Shown here piece by piece: positions 36,832-45,543 of a DNA stretch of 64,000 bases; the stretch's first letter is position 1, and each line of letters begins with the position of its first letter. Where the stretch lies: NCBI GenBank assembly GCA_947627325.1, contig CANQVO010000011.1, positions 1 to 64,000 on the forward strand. Direction: 5' to 3'. The position numbers and the translations under genes were made by a program. This stretch comes from an uncultured Oscillospiraceae bacterium (GTDB lineage: Bacteria > Bacillota > Clostridia > Oscillospirales > Oscillospiraceae). Under the pieces are notes generated by a model. It ran no database searches. It saw nothing but the letters and a program-made list of their open reading frames with translations, and was not told the origin of the DNA.

Positions 36832-38589
36832 ATGCGGCCGATCCAAACGCTTGACCCCATCTTCTTTTGGGCGGCGGTCCTTCTGGCCGCGGCGGTTTTG
36901 GCGCGCCAGTTTGTCCAGGCCCGGGCCGCCCGGCTCCTCGGGGAGATCGACCCCCCGGCGGAAAAAGCGGCCCCGGCCCCCGCGCCCGCAGAAGCGGAGA
37001 TCCAAAACCAGCGGCTCTACCGGGCCGCTCTGATCGCCGTGGCGGCGGCGGGGCTTTTCATCCGCCTGTGGCGGTTCGGCTCTGTCCCCGGCGGGTTCAA
37101 CCAGGACGGGGCCATGGCCGCCGTGGACGGCGCGGCCCTGGGGACCTACGGCACGGACCGCTTCGGCACCCTTCTGCCCGCCCACCTCTACGCCTGGGGC
37201 TACGGCCAGATGAGCGCCCTGCTCTCCTACCTTATCGCGCCCCTGGCCCGGCTGTTCGGCCTCAGCCCCATCACCGCCCGGCTGCCCCTTCTGCTGGTCA
37301 GCGTGGGGGGCGGGGTGTTTTTCTACCTCTTTGTCAGGGATGCCTTTGGGAAAAAGGCCGCCCTCATCGCCGCCGTGGCGGTAGCCATCGACCCCTGGCA
37401 CTTCATGCAGAGCCGGTGGGCCCTGGACTGCAATCTGTTCCCCCACTTCTTTGTGGGCGGGGTCTGCCTTTTGCACCGGGGGCTGACGGGCCGGCGGCGG
37501 GGGTATGCCTTCCTCTCCATGGTCCTGTTCGGGCTTTGTATGTACTGCTACGGCATCTCCCTCTACACCGTGCCCCTGTTTCTGGTCATCGCCGCGGTGT
37601 ACGCCGGGGCGAAGGGGTATCTGCCCCTGGGGGACATTCTGATCTCGGCGGGCATTTATCTCGCCGTCGCCTGGCCGTTTTTGCTGACCATGGCGGTGAA
37701 TTTCTTCCGCTGGGACACCATCGCCCTGCCCTTTGTGACCATCCAGCGATACCCCGACAGCGTCCGCGCCGGGGACATCCTGTTCTTCTCCCCCCACCCC
37801 CTTCGACAGCTGCTGGTCAACGCCCGGTATCTGCTGGACATGACCCTGCTCCAGAAAAAGTGCCTCCCCTGGAACGACATTCAGGGCTTTGGCACCATGT
37901 ACCTGTTCTCCATGCCCTTCGCGGCCCTGGGGGCGTGGGCGCTGGTCCGCGCCAAGGCGGCCCCCGGTCGGGCGCTGACGGCGGCGGCGCTGGCGGTCAG
38001 CCTCGCCGCCGGACTGCTGACCGACCGGGTGAACGTCAACCGGATCAACATCGCCTACTACTTTCTCCTGCTCCTCATCGTCCTGGGGGTCTGCGCTGTG
38101 TGGCGGGAGCTCAAGTGGGCGCGGCTGGCGGTGCCGGCCATGTACGCCGTGGCCGCTCTCTTGCTGGTCCACACGTATTTCACCGACTACGCCCAGCAGA
38201 TCGGGTATTATTTCTACGACGGCTTTGGCCAGGCCCTCCAGTGCGCCCAGGACTCCGGCGCGGCGCGGATCTACGTGACCGCCGACGCCCAGGGGGAGGG
38301 CTACGCCGCCACCAGCGAGATCTTGACGCTGTTCTACGACCAGACCGACGCCCGGTACTTCCAGGGCCGGACGAACCAGGACCACGGCCAGACCCTCCTG
38401 CCCTACCGGGAGCGGTATCACTACGTGAGCATGACCCCGGACACCGAGGCGGAGACGCAAGACGAGGACGCGGCCTACCTGGTCCTGACCTCCGACCTTT
38501 CGTATTTCCACCTGGACCGCTACGACGTGACCACCTTCCACAACTTCTGCGCCCTGGTCAAAAAGGACCCGGCGGGCCCGTCCCCCTGA
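36832..38589 (+). CDS. Polytopic GT39/ArnT-like glycosyltransferase
   Basis: A 585-residue membrane protein with about 11-12 hydrophobic segments. After a first helix and a Pro/Ala loop, FIRLWRFGSVPGGFNQDGAMAAVDG resembles the first extracellular loop of PMT/ArnT-type transferases, with Asp at the position of the catalytic residue. ITARLPLLLVSVGGGVFFYLF and AVAIDPWHFMQSRWALDCN also fit. Such enzymes move a sugar from a polyprenyl carrier. It is the last gene of the SGNH operon and is followed by a strong terminator. The donor and acceptor are unknown. Confidence 0.82.
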   Translation: MRPIQTLDPIFFWAAVLLAAAVLARQFVQARAARLLGEIDPPAEKAAPAPAPAEAEIQNQRLYRAALIAVAAAGLFIRLWRFGSVPGGFNQDGAMAAVDGAALGTYGTDRFGTLLPAHLYAWGYGQMSALLSYLIAPLARLFGLSPITARLPLLLVSVGGGVFFYLFVRDAFGKKAALIAAVAVAIDPWHFMQSRWALDCNLFPHFFVGGVCLLHRGLTGRRRGYAFLSMVLFGLCMYCYGISLYTVPLFLVIAAVYAGAKGYLPLGDILISAGIYLAVAWPFLLTMAVNFFRWDTIALPFVTIQRYPDSVRAGDILFFSPHPLRQLLVNARYLLDMTLLQKKCLPWNDIQGFGTMYLFSMPFAALGAWALVRAKAAPGRALTAAALAVSLAAGLLTDRVNVNRINIAYYFLLLLIVLGVCAVWRELKWARLAVPAMYAVAALLLVHTYFTDYAQQIGYYFYDGFGQALQCAQDSGAARIYVTADAQGEGYAATSEILTLFYDQTDARYFQGRTNQDHGQTLLPYRERYHYVSMTPDTEAETQDEDAAYLVLTSDLSYFHLDRYDVTTFHNFCALVKKDPAGPSP

Positions 38590-38605
38590 CCCGCCCGGCG
38601 CAAAA

Positions 38606-38639
38606 AAAGGACGCCCCCCGGTATCGGGGGGCGTCCTTT
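38606..38639. terminator. Bidirectional terminator
   Basis: A 15-bp perfect stem (38606-38620 with 38625-38639), four-base loop, A run on the left. It ends both the GT39-like gene and the convergent SCP2 gene. Confidence 0.9.
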
Positions 38640-38659
38640 GTCGTTGGGAAAAAGGGGGC

Positions 38660-38983
38660 CTATTTCTTCCGCAAAAGCCCCGCGAACTCCAGGGCCTTGC
38701 CCAGGTCCCCCTCCACCTTGAGCTTGCCCAGGGTGAAGGCCACCACCGGGTCCAGTTTGCCGTCGATGAGCTTGTTGAAGTTGGCGGAGGAGATGGTGAC
38801 GGCACAGCTTCTGTCGTGGTAGTCGTAGGGCGCGATGGTCAGCCGGTGGTCCTTGACCTCCACGTAGAACACGCCGGGGTCCACGTCGGTCAGGTTGACC
38901 TGCACCGCCAAAAAGTCGGTGCCGGACAGGTCCAGCTTGCCGCCGATGGTCTCCAGCTTGTCCAGGATGGTCTGCAATTTCAT
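38660..38983 (-). CDS. SCP2 sterol-binding domain protein
   Basis: A 107-residue single-domain SCP2-like protein: VTISSANFNKLIDGKLDPVVAFTLGKLKVEGD is the family's C-terminal signature (about residues 62-93). SCP2 folds bind lipids or acyl-CoA. It is cytoplasmic by sequence. GGGGGGATC precedes ATG 38983. It may be the last gene of the leftward ABC transporter unit, from which it is separated by about 110 bases. The ligand is unknown. Confidence 0.88.
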   Translation of the reverse strand: MKLQTILDKLETIGGKLDLSGTDFLAVQVNLTDVDPGVFYVEVKDHRLTIAPYDYHDRSCAVTISSANFNKLIDGKLDPVVAFTLGKLKVEGDLGKALEFAGLLRKK

Positions 38984-39095
38984 GGAAGATCCCCCCTGTT
39001 CATCTTGCCCCGCCCATTTACGCGGGCGGTCTGCTTGTCCTCTCTATTATGACCACATCTACCCCCATCGGCAAGGGGGTTCCAAACTCGGGCGG

Positions 39096-40184
39096 TCAGT
39101 CCATCTCCAGGGTGACCTCCCAGCGGCCCGGGCCGGTGGCCTCGCTGCGGAGGGAGGCGGCGTACTGTTGGAGGAGGACGCGGTTGAGCTGGTCCAGATA
39201 GGGCGCCTCCAGGGGGTCCCCGGCCAGGCCGGAGAAGTCCACCAGCAGGGTGTGCCGGGTCCCCAGCTCGTCGCACACCAACTGGACCAGCGCCTCCGCC
39301 CCCTCCGTCCGGGCCAGCACCGGGTACAAAAGCTCGTCCCCCAGGGCGCTGAAGAGGGTGGCGTGGCGGGGGGTGGTGGTGAACTGGGCGGCGAAGGCCC
39401 GCAGCTCGCTGGACAGGGCGTAGAGGTCGTAGTCGGCGGAGGTGAGGGCGCGGCGGAACATCCGGGAGCGGTAGATGAACTGCCGGGTCAGCTCCCGCTG
39501 GGGGTGGTCGAAGATCTGCTGGGCGGTGCCCTGCTCGTAGATCCCGTGCTGGGCGAAAAAGACCACCTTGGTGGCCACCCGCTTGGCAAGGCGCATCTCG
39601 TGGGTGACGATGACGCTGGTCATGCCGGAGGCCACCAGGTCCCGGATCACCCGCTCCACCTCGTCCACCATGGCCGGGTCCAGGGCGGAGGTGGGCTCGT
39701 CAAAGAGGATCACCTCCGGGTGCATGGCCAGGGTCCGGGCGATGGCGACCCGCTGTTTCTGCCCGCCGGAGAGCTGGTGGGGCATATGGTAGAGCCGCTT
39801 TTCCATGCCCACCCGGGCCAGGAGGCGCTTGCCCTCCTCCACCGCGTCCGCCCGGCTCCGGCCGTCCACCTTCATGGGGGCCAGGATCACGTTTTCCAGG
39901 GCGTTTAGGTGGGAAAAGAGGTGGAACTGCTGGTAGACCATCCCCATCCGGCGGCGGAGGGCGTCGATGTCCGCGCCCCGGTCCAGGATGTTCCGGCCCT
40001 CGAAGTAGATGGCCCCGGCGTCGGGGGTGATGAGGCGGTTGATACAGCGCAGGAAGGTGGACTTGCCACAGCCGGACTCCCCGATGATGGCCACCGCGTC
40101 CCCCCGCTGGATGTCCAGGTCCACGTTTTCAAAGATGGGGGTCTGTGGATCGAACCGCTTGCACAGGCCGCGGATCTGGATCAT
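39096..40184 (-). CDS. Amino-acid ABC transporter ATPase with extra C-terminal domain
   Basis: A 362-residue protein. Residues 1-240 are a GlnQ-type ATPase: GESGCGKST (Walker A), LSGGQKQRVAIARTLA (signature), VILFDEPTSALDP (Walker B) and VTHEM. About 110 extra residues follow (LFSALGDELLYPVL..., TLLVDFSGLAGDPLE). They do not look like the MetN NIL domain. They vaguely recall a degenerate anti-sigma-type ATPase fold, which would match the signalling genes next door, but this is speculative. It overlaps the permease gene by ATGA. Confidence 0.88.
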   Translation of the reverse strand: MIQIRGLCKRFDPQTPIFENVDLDIQRGDAVAIIGESGCGKSTFLRCINRLITPDAGAIYFEGRNILDRGADIDALRRRMGMVYQQFHLFSHLNALENVILAPMKVDGRSRADAVEEGKRLLARVGMEKRLYHMPHQLSGGQKQRVAIARTLAMHPEVILFDEPTSALDPAMVDEVERVIRDLVASGMTSVIVTHEMRLAKRVATKVVFFAQHGIYEQGTAQQIFDHPQRELTRQFIYRSRMFRRALTSADYDLYALSSELRAFAAQFTTTPRHATLFSALGDELLYPVLARTEGAEALVQLVCDELGTRHTLLVDFSGLAGDPLEAPYLDQLNRVLLQQYAASLRSEATGPGRWEVTLEMD

Positions 40185-40861
40185 GCCACCTCACCTCCCA
40201 AATGCCGCCTACGGCCCAGCAGGCCCAAAAGCGCTCGCCCCAGGAGCCCCAGGAGGAAGTAGATGACGGTGATAGCCAGCAATCCGAAGAGGGCGTCCAG
40301 CGTCCGGCTGGCCACCACGTCGCTTGCCATGGTCAGGTCCATGACCGCCAGATAGCCCACCACCGAAGTCTCCTGCAACGTGTCCACGAACTGGACCTGG
40401 TAGAGGGGCAGGGCGGCGGCGGCCACCTGGGGCAGGGTCACATGGAAAAAAGCCATGCGGGCGCTCATGCCCAGGGTCCGGGCGGCCTCCACCTCCCCGG
40501 GGTCCACGGTGGACAGGGCGGTGTGGAAGATATCCGCCAGGGCCACCCCCGCCTTGACGGTGAGCCCCGCCAGCACGATGAGCAGGACGGGCAGGCCGCT
40601 GTGGCCGAAGATGATGTAGACCATCACCATGAGCAGGACCATGGTGGGGATCTGAAGGAAGAAGGAGATGAGCAGGCGGGCCGGACGGGCCAGGGCGGGC
40701 CGCCGGGCGTGGAGGGCGGCGCACAGCGCCGCGCCGATGGCGGTGCCCAGGAGAAAACTGCCCAGGGTGAGGAACAGGGTGGTCCCCAGCCCCTCCAGGA
40801 AAAAGAGATATCGGCGCTCAAAGAGGAACGTGGCGTAAAACCGCTGGAACAGATCGCCCAT
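40181..40861 (-). CDS. Amino-acid ABC transporter permease
   Basis: A 226-residue inner-membrane permease of the His/Glu/Gln/Arg/opine family with about five membrane segments. The EAA-type loop reads VDPGEVEAARTLGMSARMAFFHVTLPQ. Its last codons overlap the ATPase start. It works with the ATPase at 39096 and the binding lipoprotein at 40883. Confidence 0.92.
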   Translation of the reverse strand: MGDLFQRFYATFLFERRYLFFLEGLGTTLFLTLGSFLLGTAIGAALCAALHARRPALARPARLLISFFLQIPTMVLLMVMVYIIFGHSGLPVLLIVLAGLTVKAGVALADIFHTALSTVDPGEVEAARTLGMSARMAFFHVTLPQVAAAALPLYQVQFVDTLQETSVVGYLAVMDLTMASDVVASRTLDALFGLLAITVIYFLLGLLGRALLGLLGRRRHLGGEVA

Positions 40862-40882
40862 CTCCTCGCCTCCCTTCTGTTT

Positions 40883-41728
40883 CTATCGGCCCAGGTCGCC
40901 CAGCACCCGCACCTGGTCGGGGTCGTCCACCTCCATCAGGTAGAGGGGCAGGGTCATCAAACTGTCGCTGACGTACACCCCCGCCATCTCCGCCTCGGCG
41001 GGGTCCAGGTAGAGCTCCGAGATCTGGCCGATCATCATGTCGTACCGGCCATAGCGCAGGCCAAGCTCCGCGTCGGTGTAGTCGGAGGGGGCCAGGTCCA
41101 GGCGGTAGTCGCGGGCGTTGGCGAAGCGGGTGAGGATCTCCACCTCAAAGCCCTTCACCGCGCCGGTGGCCGGGTCCAGGTGGACGGAGGGGTAGCAGTC
41201 GATGTCTGCGCTCACCCGCAGGACCCGCCCCGTGCCGGTGGCGGGGACCTCCACCTCCCGATAGTCCGTCCCGTCGAAGGCCAGGACCCGCTCCATCAGG
41301 TCGGCGTACTCCGGGGTCTGGACGAACTGGGCCAGAAAGTCGTTGAACTGGCGGCACAGGGCCTCCTCCTCCCCGCTGAAAAAGAACACCAGCCCGTCCT
41401 CCGAGATGGGGGGCTCCACCGTGCGGAGCCCGGCGGTGAGGGCCTGGGCCAGACGCCAACTGTAATAGTCCAGGCAGACCGCGTCCAGCTGCCCCTGCCG
41501 CAGAGGCAGGAGCATCCCCTCTACCGAGTCGTAGCGCAGAAGCTCCATGTCCTCCCGGCCGGTGAGGCGGTAGTCGGTGCTCTCCCCCAACGACACGCCC
41601 ACCCGGCGGCCCTCCAGGTCGCCCACGTCGGTGATGGGCCCCCGCCGGGTCCGGCCACAGCCGGACAGGCCCAGCGCCATCGCCGCGCACACCAGCAGAC
41701 ACGCCACCCGGCGGCCGATCTCTCCCAT
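40883..41728 (-). CDS. Substrate-binding lipoprotein of the ABC transporter, tandem SBP-like halves
   Basis: A 281-residue lipoprotein. Signal peptide with lipobox GLSGC, then an SBP_bac_3-like region (LEGRRVGVSLGEST..., residues 30-150) and a second SBP_bac_3 start (VLRVSADIDCYPSVHLDPATGAVKGFEVEIL, residues 165-265) that breaks off early. The usual family has one full domain of about 230 residues, so this may be a fused or circularly rearranged binder. ATG 41728 has AAGGAG upstream; a longer frame has no ribosome site. It is first in the transporter operon with a strong promoter. Confidence 0.82.
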   Translation of the reverse strand: MGEIGRRVACLLVCAAMALGLSGCGRTRRGPITDVGDLEGRRVGVSLGESTDYRLTGREDMELLRYDSVEGMLLPLRQGQLDAVCLDYYSWRLAQALTAGLRTVEPPISEDGLVFFFSGEEEALCRQFNDFLAQFVQTPEYADLMERVLAFDGTDYREVEVPATGTGRVLRVSADIDCYPSVHLDPATGAVKGFEVEILTRFANARDYRLDLAPSDYTDAELGLRYGRYDMMIGQISELYLDPAEAEMAGVYVSDSLMTLPLYLMEVDDPDQVRVLGDLGR

Positions 41729-41790
41729 CCGGCTCCACTCCTTCCATGGCCCCGCCCCGAAGAGGGGCGAAAAAGGCCGCATCGCCATAG

Positions 41791-41819
41791 ATTGTACTGG
41801 AAAGGCCCCGTTTCGTCAA
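41791..41819 (-). promoter_or_regulatory. Promoter of the amino-acid ABC operon
   Basis: On the minus strand TTGACG (41814-41819) and TACAAT (41791-41796), spacer 17 bp, 63 bp upstream of ATG 41728. Confidence 0.88.
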
Positions 41820-41921
41820 GACCCCCGGGCCGGGAAAAAAGGGGCCGGGAAACGGGCCAAAAAGGGCGTCGGAAAAAGGGGCGAAAAGAGAACCGGGAAA
41901 CGGGCTGAAAAAGCCGAAAAA

Positions 41922-41953
41922 AGAGCCTTGAGGCCGGGCGGCCTCAAGGCTCT
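41922..41953 (-). terminator. Terminator of the STAS/ATPase unit
   Basis: A 14-bp stem (41922-41935 with 41940-41953), four-base loop, followed on the minus strand by TTTTTT. Confidence 0.88.
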
Positions 41954-41984
41954 CTCTTTCGTCTCAAATCTGGCTGGACAGGGG

Positions 41985-42581
41985 TCAGGCGAAGCGCTTT
42001 TTGATGATGATGTCCACCTTTTTGCCCTTCACGCCCACCACCACGTCGTCGGCCAGGTTGGCGATGATGGACTTCTCCAGTTCGTCCCACGCCTCGGCGT
42101 TGTCCTGGGCGTTCTGGCGGTAGCTGTTCAGGGACCAGGAGGTCATATACATAGCCTCCGCCCCGGCGCCCATGTTGTAGAAGGTATACACCCCGGCCTC
42201 CGTCTCCATGCGGGAGACCTCGGCAAAGTCGGCCAGCATATTGGCGGCCACCTGCCGGATCTTGCCCAGGATGCCCCTCCCCGCCGCGTTCTTCCCGGAG
42301 GTGGAGATGGCCAGCAGATCCTCCCGCTCGAACACGGTGAGGCCGGTGGACTGGATGGAGGCGTGGAGCTGGAAATCCTGGCCGTCGTTCTCGATCCAAA
42401 ATTCCCCTGTGCCGATCTCCAACAGCTCGGGCAGCATGCTCACCAGCTCCTCCGCCAACAGCCGGAGGTGGAGGGCCTGCTTCTTTTCCAGACCGCTGTA
42501 CTGGGCGGCCTTGTCCACCTGGGTGAAGATGTTCTCATAGGTGGAGGCGTCTTTGGAGATGGGGCAGATATCGGTTTTCAT
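41985..42581 (-). CDS. Putative GHKL/anti-sigma-like regulatory protein
   Basis: A 198-residue soluble protein, directly downstream of a STAS gene on the same strand. Residues 35-70 (QALHLRLLAEELVSMLPEL) and FWIENDGQDFQLHASI resemble the N-box helix and following strands of RsbW/SpoIIAB-type ATPases, but the canonical Asn and clear G boxes are not obvious. In partner-switching systems, STAS and such kinases are adjacent genes, which is the main argument. The C-terminal 80 residues match nothing I recognise. AAGGAGGG precedes ATG 42581. Confidence 0.55.
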   Translation of the reverse strand: MKTDICPISKDASTYENIFTQVDKAAQYSGLEKKQALHLRLLAEELVSMLPELLEIGTGEFWIENDGQDFQLHASIQSTGLTVFEREDLLAISTSGKNAAGRGILGKIRQVAANMLADFAEVSRMETEAGVYTFYNMGAGAEAMYMTSWSLNSYRQNAQDNAEAWDELEKSIIANLADDVVVGVKGKKVDIIIKKRFA

Positions 42582-42650
42582 AGCGAGCCCTCCTTGCGGC
42601 TTTTGGAAAGGGGGACGGCCCGTCCCCCGCGGGTGCGTTCGGCCCCGCGC

Positions 42651-42947
42651 TTACTCCACGGTGAGAACGTCGGAGAACCCGGTGACGTCAAAGACCTCCT
42701 GGATCATCTCGTTCACCCCGGTGACGGTCATCTTCCCCTTGCCGTTCATCCGGTTCTGCGCCTTGAGCAGGACCCGCAGGCCCGCCGAGGAGATGTACTC
42801 CAGGTCCTGAAAGTCGAAGCGGAGCGCCTGGGCCTCCCCCAGGACGGCGTCCACGGCCTCCTCCAGCTGGGGCGCGGTCACGGAGTCCAGCCGACCGGCC
42901 GGGGCGATGGTGACGGTGCCCTGTTCTTTGGTGGTATTGATGGTCAT
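42651..42947 (-). CDS. Stand-alone STAS domain protein (anti-sigma factor antagonist type)
   Basis: A 98-residue STAS protein. VTIAPAGRLDSVTAPQLE is the first strand block and LEYISSAGLRVLLKA the loop with the serine that SpoIIAA/RsbV proteins have phosphorylated. Such proteins switch partners when their serine is phosphorylated. AAGGAGGGG precedes ATG 42947. It is divergent, across 192 bp, from two genes with the same domain fused to kinases, and it probably forms an operon with the ATPase-like gene at 41985. Confidence 0.92.
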   Translation of the reverse strand: MTINTTKEQGTVTIAPAGRLDSVTAPQLEEAVDAVLGEAQALRFDFQDLEYISSAGLRVLLKAQNRMNGKGKMTVTGVNEMIQEVFDVTGFSDVLTVE

Positions 42948-42981
42948 GAGCGACCCCTCCTTGCAAAGTTAAATCCCTTAT

Positions 42982-43010
42982 ATTTTGGCACGGAACTCCC
43001 CCGCTGTCAA
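42982..43010 (-). promoter_or_regulatory. Promoter of the STAS/ATPase unit
   Basis: On the minus strand TTGACA (43005-43010) and CAAAAT (42982-42987), spacer 17 bp. Confidence 0.75.
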
Positions 43011-43062
43011 TCTTTTTTTCCCGCCCCCGGGCAGATCGGCCCCCTCCCCGGGGCAAACGCGC

Positions 43063-43091
43063 TTGACCTTTCCCCGGGGTTTTGGTATGAT
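43063..43091 (+). promoter_or_regulatory. Promoter of the STAS-kinase operon
   Basis: TTGACC (43063-43068) and TATGAT (43086-43091), spacer 17 bp, back to back with the STAS/ATPase promoter in the same 192-bp gap. Confidence 0.85.
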
Positions 43092-43139
43092 AAAGGGCGT
43101 ATTTTTTTCTACACTATGGCAATCAAAGGAGGAATATGG

Positions 43140-44348
43140 TTGGAAAGCAAGCTGGAACAGGGGCTCCTGACCATCGCCCTGCCCCCTCGGATCAACTCCG
43201 ACAACGCCGGGGAGGTGGAAAAGGAGCTCTTCGCCCTGGTGGAGCAAAACGGCCCCAAGGCCGTGGTCCTGGACGCCGCCGGCGCGGACTACATCTCCTC
43301 GGCGGGCCTGCGGGTCATCCTCAAGCTCAAAAAGGCGGTGGGCGACTCCAAGCTGGTCAACGTCTCCCCGGTGGTGTACGACACCCTGAGCGTCACCGGC
43401 TTCACCGAGATCATCGACGTGGAGCGGGCCATCCGGGAGATCTCGGTGGAGGGCTGTGAGAAGATCGGCGAGGGCATCGCGGGGGTCATCTACCGCCTGG
43501 ACCGGGACACCATCGTCAAGCTCTACAAGAAGATGTCCATGGACCGCATCCGCCGGGAGATCGAGATCACCAAGCAGGCGTTCATCAAGGGGGTGCCCAC
43601 CGCCATCTCCTACGACATCGTCAAGTGCGGCGAGCAATACGGCGTGGTCTTTGAGCTCATCAACTCCTCCGTCCTGGCCGCCGCCATCATGGCCGCGCCG
43701 GAGCGGTTCGACGAGTACATGGACAAGTACGTGGCGCTTTTGAAGACGGTGCACAGCACCACCTTCAGCGACGTGACCTCCGTCTGGGTCAACGACGTGT
43801 TCAAAAAGGACCTGGAGCTCATCCGGGACCGTCTGACCGGCCAGGAGTGGCAGGGGGTCATGGACTTCATCGACCTGATCCCCCGGCGGGACACCATGGT
43901 CCACAACGACATCCACGCCCGGAACATCATGCTCCAGGGGGACGAGCTTTTGCTCATCGACATGGACGATGTGATGTACGGCCACCCCATCTTCGACGCC
44001 AGCAGTGTCTACGATGCGTACACCTCCTACAAGACCGCGCCCCCTGAGTTTAAGGTCACCGAGTTGGTGGGCCTGAGCGCGGAGATGTGCGACAAGTTCC
44101 TGGACGCCTTCCTCCACCGCTACTTCTCCGGCTGCACGGAGGAGGAACTGACCGCCATCGTCAAGGGTATCCGGGCGGTGGGGCTTCTGCGCGCCGCCCG
44201 CTCCCGCCTGTTTTTGAATATAGGCGTCCCCGTGGAGGTGCTGTACACCGTGGCCACCAATATGCTCCGGGAACAGGTCCTCCCCCTCACGGACGACCTG
44301 CGGGCCGCCATCTCCCTGATAGAAAGGAGCCCTATCCATGGAAAATAA
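43140..44348 (+). CDS. STAS domain fused to an APH-like kinase (TIGR02172 type), copy 1
   Basis: A 402-residue two-domain protein. Residues 1-98 are STAS, with DYISSAGLRVILKL keeping the phosphorylatable serine. Residues 105-400 are an aminoglycoside-phosphotransferase-like kinase: GEGIAGVIYRLDRDTIVKLY (glycine loop and lysine), VHNDIHARNIML (catalytic Asp and Asn) and LIDMDDV (metal-binding D-x-D). The kinase resembles the Fibrobacter paralogous family TIGR02172. TTG 43140 is preferred, seven bases after AAAGGAGG. The gene overlaps the second copy by 11 bases. The phospho-acceptor is unknown; the fusion suggests kinase activity is gated by the STAS switch. Confidence 0.88.
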   Translation: MESKLEQGLLTIALPPRINSDNAGEVEKELFALVEQNGPKAVVLDAAGADYISSAGLRVILKLKKAVGDSKLVNVSPVVYDTLSVTGFTEIIDVERAIREISVEGCEKIGEGIAGVIYRLDRDTIVKLYKKMSMDRIRREIEITKQAFIKGVPTAISYDIVKCGEQYGVVFELINSSVLAAAIMAAPERFDEYMDKYVALLKTVHSTTFSDVTSVWVNDVFKKDLELIRDRLTGQEWQGVMDFIDLIPRRDTMVHNDIHARNIMLQGDELLLIDMDDVMYGHPIFDASSVYDAYTSYKTAPPEFKVTELVGLSAEMCDKFLDAFLHRYFSGCTEEELTAIVKGIRAVGLLRAARSRLFLNIGVPVEVLYTVATNMLREQVLPLTDDLRAAISLIERSPIHGK

Positions 44349-45531
44349 GTTTGAAAACGGCCGGCTCACCGTCCGGCTGTGCGACCGGGTGGACTCCACC
44401 AACGCCCCCCAGGTGGAGGAGGAGCTTTTAGGCTTGGCGGAGCGGACGGGGGCCCGGCAGATTACCCTGGACGCGGCGGACACCGCCTACCTCTCCAGCG
44501 CGGGTCTGCGGATCCTCCTGAAGCTAAAGAAGCGGACGGAGGAGGTGGAGGTGGTCAACGCCTCCCCCACCCTGTACGAGGTGCTGGAGCTCACCGGCTT
44601 CACCGACCTGGTCCACGTGGAAAAGGCCCTGCGGCAGATCTCTGTGGACGGGTGCGAAGTGCTGGGGGAGGGCGGCTTTGGCGTGGTCTACCGCCTGGAT
44701 GAGGACACCATCGTCAAGATCTACAAGTCCACCGGCCTCCCCGCCGTCCGCCAGGAGATCGAGCTGGCCAAGCGGGCCTTTGTCAAGGGGGTGCCCACCG
44801 CCATCTCCTACGACATCGTCCAGTGCGGGGACCGCTACGGCGTGGTGTTCGAGATGGTCCACTCCGATATGCTGGCCAACCGCATCAACGCCGAGCCGGA
44901 GCGGCTGGAGGAGTACGTGGACAAGTATGTGGAGCTGATCCGCCGGGTCCACGCCACCGACTTCAGCGACGTGGACTGTCCCCGGGCCGGGGCGTCCTAT
45001 GTGGCGCTGTTTGAGCGGACCATGAAGGACATCCTCTCCCCGGAGGAGTGGGCGGCGTTTCTGGACATCATTGCCGCCGTGCCGGAGCGGGACAACATGA
45101 TCCACGGGGATATGCACGCCAAGAACATCATGGTCCAGGGGGACGAGCTTCTGCTCATCGACATGGACGAGCTCATGCGGGGCCACCCCATCTACGACAT
45201 CGCCGATATCTACTACGCCTACCGGGACCTGCCCAAGACCGGCCGGAGCCAGCGGTTTTTGAACATGGACGAGGCCATGTGCGCCCGCTTCCTGGACGCC
45301 TTTACCCGGAAGTATTTCGCGGGGCTCCAGGGGGAGACGCTGGACACCGTCCTCACCGGCGTGGGGGCGTTCGCCTCCCTGCGGGGCGTCCACGCGGTGC
45401 TGGTGGCGTTGTTCACCGGCAGCCGCCGGGCCGCCGACCCCCAGGCCCGCCTGGCCCAGCTGGTCCAGACCATGCGCGCGGACGTTCTGCCCTACCGGGA
45501 CGCCATCGCCCAGGCGGCCCAACTCATGTAA
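44338..45531 (+). CDS. STAS domain fused to an APH-like kinase (TIGR02172 type), copy 2
   Basis: A 397-residue paralogue of the preceding gene with the same layout: STAS (1-95, AYLSSAGLRILLKL), glycine loop GEGGFGVVYRLDEDTIVKIY, catalytic HGDMHAKNIM and LIDMDEL. Kinase loops and serine are intact in both copies, so neither is obviously dead. Sequences such as KGVPTAISYDIV are identical between copies while surface regions differ, which points to duplication then divergence. GAAAGGAG precedes ATG 44338, which lies inside the end of copy 1. A phosphatase gene follows 12 bases later. Confidence 0.9.
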   Translation: MENKFENGRLTVRLCDRVDSTNAPQVEEELLGLAERTGARQITLDAADTAYLSSAGLRILLKLKKRTEEVEVVNASPTLYEVLELTGFTDLVHVEKALRQISVDGCEVLGEGGFGVVYRLDEDTIVKIYKSTGLPAVRQEIELAKRAFVKGVPTAISYDIVQCGDRYGVVFEMVHSDMLANRINAEPERLEEYVDKYVELIRRVHATDFSDVDCPRAGASYVALFERTMKDILSPEEWAAFLDIIAAVPERDNMIHGDMHAKNIMVQGDELLLIDMDELMRGHPIYDIADIYYAYRDLPKTGRSQRFLNMDEAMCARFLDAFTRKYFAGLQGETLDTVLTGVGAFASLRGVHAVLVALFTGSRRAADPQARLAQLVQTMRADVLPYRDAIAQAAQLM

Positions 45532-45543
45532 AGGGGCGTTGCG

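Noticed and set aside
41820..41921. Repeated CCGGGAAACGGGC motif with A/G-rich spacers upstream of the ABC operon promoter
   Set aside because: Two imperfect copies only; low-complexity purine-rich sequence explains the similarity.
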